From the NCBI GenBank assembly GCA_937950605.1, contig CALFDA010000042.1, positions 1 through 6,450 of the forward strand: a stretch of DNA of 6,450 nucleotides, read 5' to 3'. The DNA is from an uncultured PS1 clade bacterium. GTDB taxonomy: Bacteria > Pseudomonadota > Gammaproteobacteria > PS1 > Pseudothioglobaceae. Position 1 is the first letter of the stretch, and every line of letters starts with the position of its first letter. A program made the translations under genes and the position numbers. The notes beneath the pieces are model-generated. The model did no database searches. It had not been told where the DNA came from and was given only the letters and a program-made list of their open reading frames with translations. Positions 5,488 to 6,450 of the stretch are shown here, piece by piece.

Positions 5488-6050
5488 AATGCTTGAATCT
5501 AGTTCAATTTGAGAATTAGCCGTAATGTTGATATGCCCTAATTTTCTATCATAGCACCTAATCTATTTGTACTACCTGCAAAATCCATAACTAAAAATTG
5601 TCTTGCCTTTAGCGATTCTTAATCCTCTACCTATTGGGTTTGCTACGCAACTGGTGATTTAGTTGACCTTACTTAAAATCTCTTATATCCTTATCTCTAC
5701 TCAACGATTTAGAATGCGCTATGAACTTATTTTGTTTTTTATAGTTAATCCAAAAAGTAATTAGTTAATAAAACCATCATTAACTAAATTTTTTATACCA
5801 TAACCACTAGGTCTTTTACGTATTCAGCAAAAGCATTTTAAAAAGTAAGATACTAGGATATGTATCTTGCCTGTAATATCCTGTCCCACAATATAGTACT
5901 TTTTGATTATCTTCTTTATTTTATGTTAATTGATAAGAGTATTGACCTCATCACAAAAAAGTCTTTATGAATAATACATTTATCAGTAAAAAAGTTAATA
6001 CAAAGCATAAATATCCCACTCTAAACAAACCAAAAACCTAACTAGCCATC
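5461..6050 (-). pseudogene. purK: purK remnant (N5-carboxyaminoimidazole ribonucleotide synthase)
   Basis: PurK is an ATP-grasp enzyme that carboxylates aminoimidazole ribonucleotide with bicarbonate in purine synthesis. No long frame remains here, but pieces of PurK appear in order on the minus strand. DG*LG....*SGI (6050-6012) matches the N-terminal GGQLG..LAQSGI, with both stops one C-to-T change from CAG. CDEVNTLIN (5955-5929) resembles CDVVTYEFEN. DRILQARYIS (5885-5856) matches QDRLLQK.Y. RPSGYG (5814-5797) resembles the GGYDGKG loop. YDRKLGHINIT and the rest of the tail to a proper TAA (5553-5461) match the C-terminal RPGRKLGHINIT. Most of the ATP-grasp core is missing or unreadable. 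About 590 bases remain of the usual 1.1 kb, with several stops and frame changes, so no function is possible. The C-terminal block is the strongest evidence. Confidence 0.75.
5761..5794 (+). repeat. 9-bp inverted repeat followed by T6
   Basis: TTAGTTAAT (5761-5769) and ATTAACTAA (5779-5787) form a perfect stem with a 9-base loop, followed by AATTTTTT. It looks like an intrinsic terminator but lies inside the purK remnant. A third partial copy, AGTTAAT, lies nearby at 5743-5749. It has probably arisen by drift in AT-rich sequence. Confidence 0.3.
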
Positions 6051-6087
6051 AATGTTGTTGTTATGGTTTTTTAAGTATATTTACAGC

Positions 6088-6450
6088 CTAAAACCAATCC
6101 TTGAGAATTTGAGCCAAAAAAATATTGGTATTTTCTGCCAACTTGTTAAGAATCTTTTTTAAATTATGTCCGCTGACACATAGAATAATATTGAGTATGT
6201 CAGCTATTGCACCTTTAAGATAATTTCTCTTGAACTTGCCTCCATTTTTCATATGCCCAATTTCAGACTCTATTGCGCTTCTACGTTTTAAGTGCCTTTT
6301 TTTGTCCAGACAAAAACACTCGAATACTCTCAACTTTGTGTCCTCTATAGCCTCTATCTACAAAACATTGTTGTATTTTTATCTTGTTTGGAATAAGTTG
6401 TTGGACTTGTTCAAGTTGGTGTTCTAAAGTGTGTCCATCATAGGGGTTAC
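6088..6450 (-). pseudogene. IS5-family transposase, 3' part, frameshifted
   Basis: Two minus-strand frames together give the C-terminal half of a DDE transposase of the IS5 family. The first (6448-6281) reads NPYDGHTLEHQ, then VDRGYRGHKVES (with the second catalytic Asp) and VFLSGQKK, and stops at 6283-6281. The second, used from about 6300 down to a TAG at 6090-6088, reads LKRRSAIESEIGHMKNGG (with the catalytic Glu in RRSAIE), KRNYLKGAIADILN and a GHNLKKIL tail. Intact relatives have roughly ten more residues between GQK and LKRRSAIE, so a small deletion with frame change has occurred, next to an A7 run at 6303-6297. The ATG at 6333 in the second frame only opens a shadow of the first. The 5' part lies outside the window. 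Confidence 0.8.

Noticed and set aside
5761..5794. Hairpin plus T6 as a functional terminator
   Set aside because: It lies in the middle of the purK remnant with no gene upstream on the plus strand, so it is probably chance in AT-rich decayed sequence.
6230..6427. Plus-strand open frame over the transposase
   Set aside because: Antisense to the IS5-family transposase remnant.

Overview
The window looks like chromosome from a gammaproteobacterium with an AT-rich genome. It carries mostly housekeeping genes, followed by a right end that is decaying. The protein set (DapB, KdsA, TrpC, YhfA-type OsmC, DnaQ, RpoZ, YciI) is clearly gammaproteobacterial by resemblance to the E. coli homologues. The low GC, short intergenic gaps, degraded biosynthetic gene and transposase debris would fit a sulfur-oxidising SUP05/Thioglobus-type lineage, such as a bivalve symbiont or close relative. 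That assignment is inference from recall and was not tested.

Layout. Positions 169-2045 (minus strand) hold a tight three-gene run read as kdsA (KDO-8-phosphate synthase), dapB (dihydrodipicolinate reductase) and yciI. The kdsA stop overlaps the dapB start. A divergent 56-base gap at 2046-2101 leads into a plus-strand run, 2102-3526: trpC, a YhfA-like OsmC gene, and a small three-helix membrane protein. Both junctions in that run overlap, so translation is probably coupled. Positions 3527-3755 are non-coding, with a terminator-like hairpin and further inverted repeats. tRNA-Pro(UGG) lies on the minus strand at 3756-3832 with a good sigma-70 promoter. dnaQ (minus) and rpoZ (plus) diverge from about 4551/4618. 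A small secreted protein of unknown function converges on rpoZ (4967-5227, minus).

From about 5228 to the right edge there is no intact gene. Reading the minus strand in several frames shows a heavily eroded purK (N5-carboxyaminoimidazole ribonucleotide synthase) at 5461-6050. It still has a recognisable N-terminal GxLG/SG element, a DRILQ-RY block and the complete C-terminal tail. Just upstream of its 5' end is the 3' part of an IS5-family transposase (6088-6450), which changes frame at an A7 run.

Function. The intact genes serve LPS core synthesis (kdsA), lysine/peptidoglycan precursor synthesis (dapB), tryptophan synthesis (trpC), replication proofreading (dnaQ), RNA polymerase assembly (rpoZ) and translation (tRNA-Pro). 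I found no convincing new defence, mobile or regulatory system. The points most worth following up are the purK pseudogene beside IS debris, the unknown membrane protein coupled to trpC-yhfA, the orphan secreted protein, and the palindromic segment downstream of tRNA-Pro.
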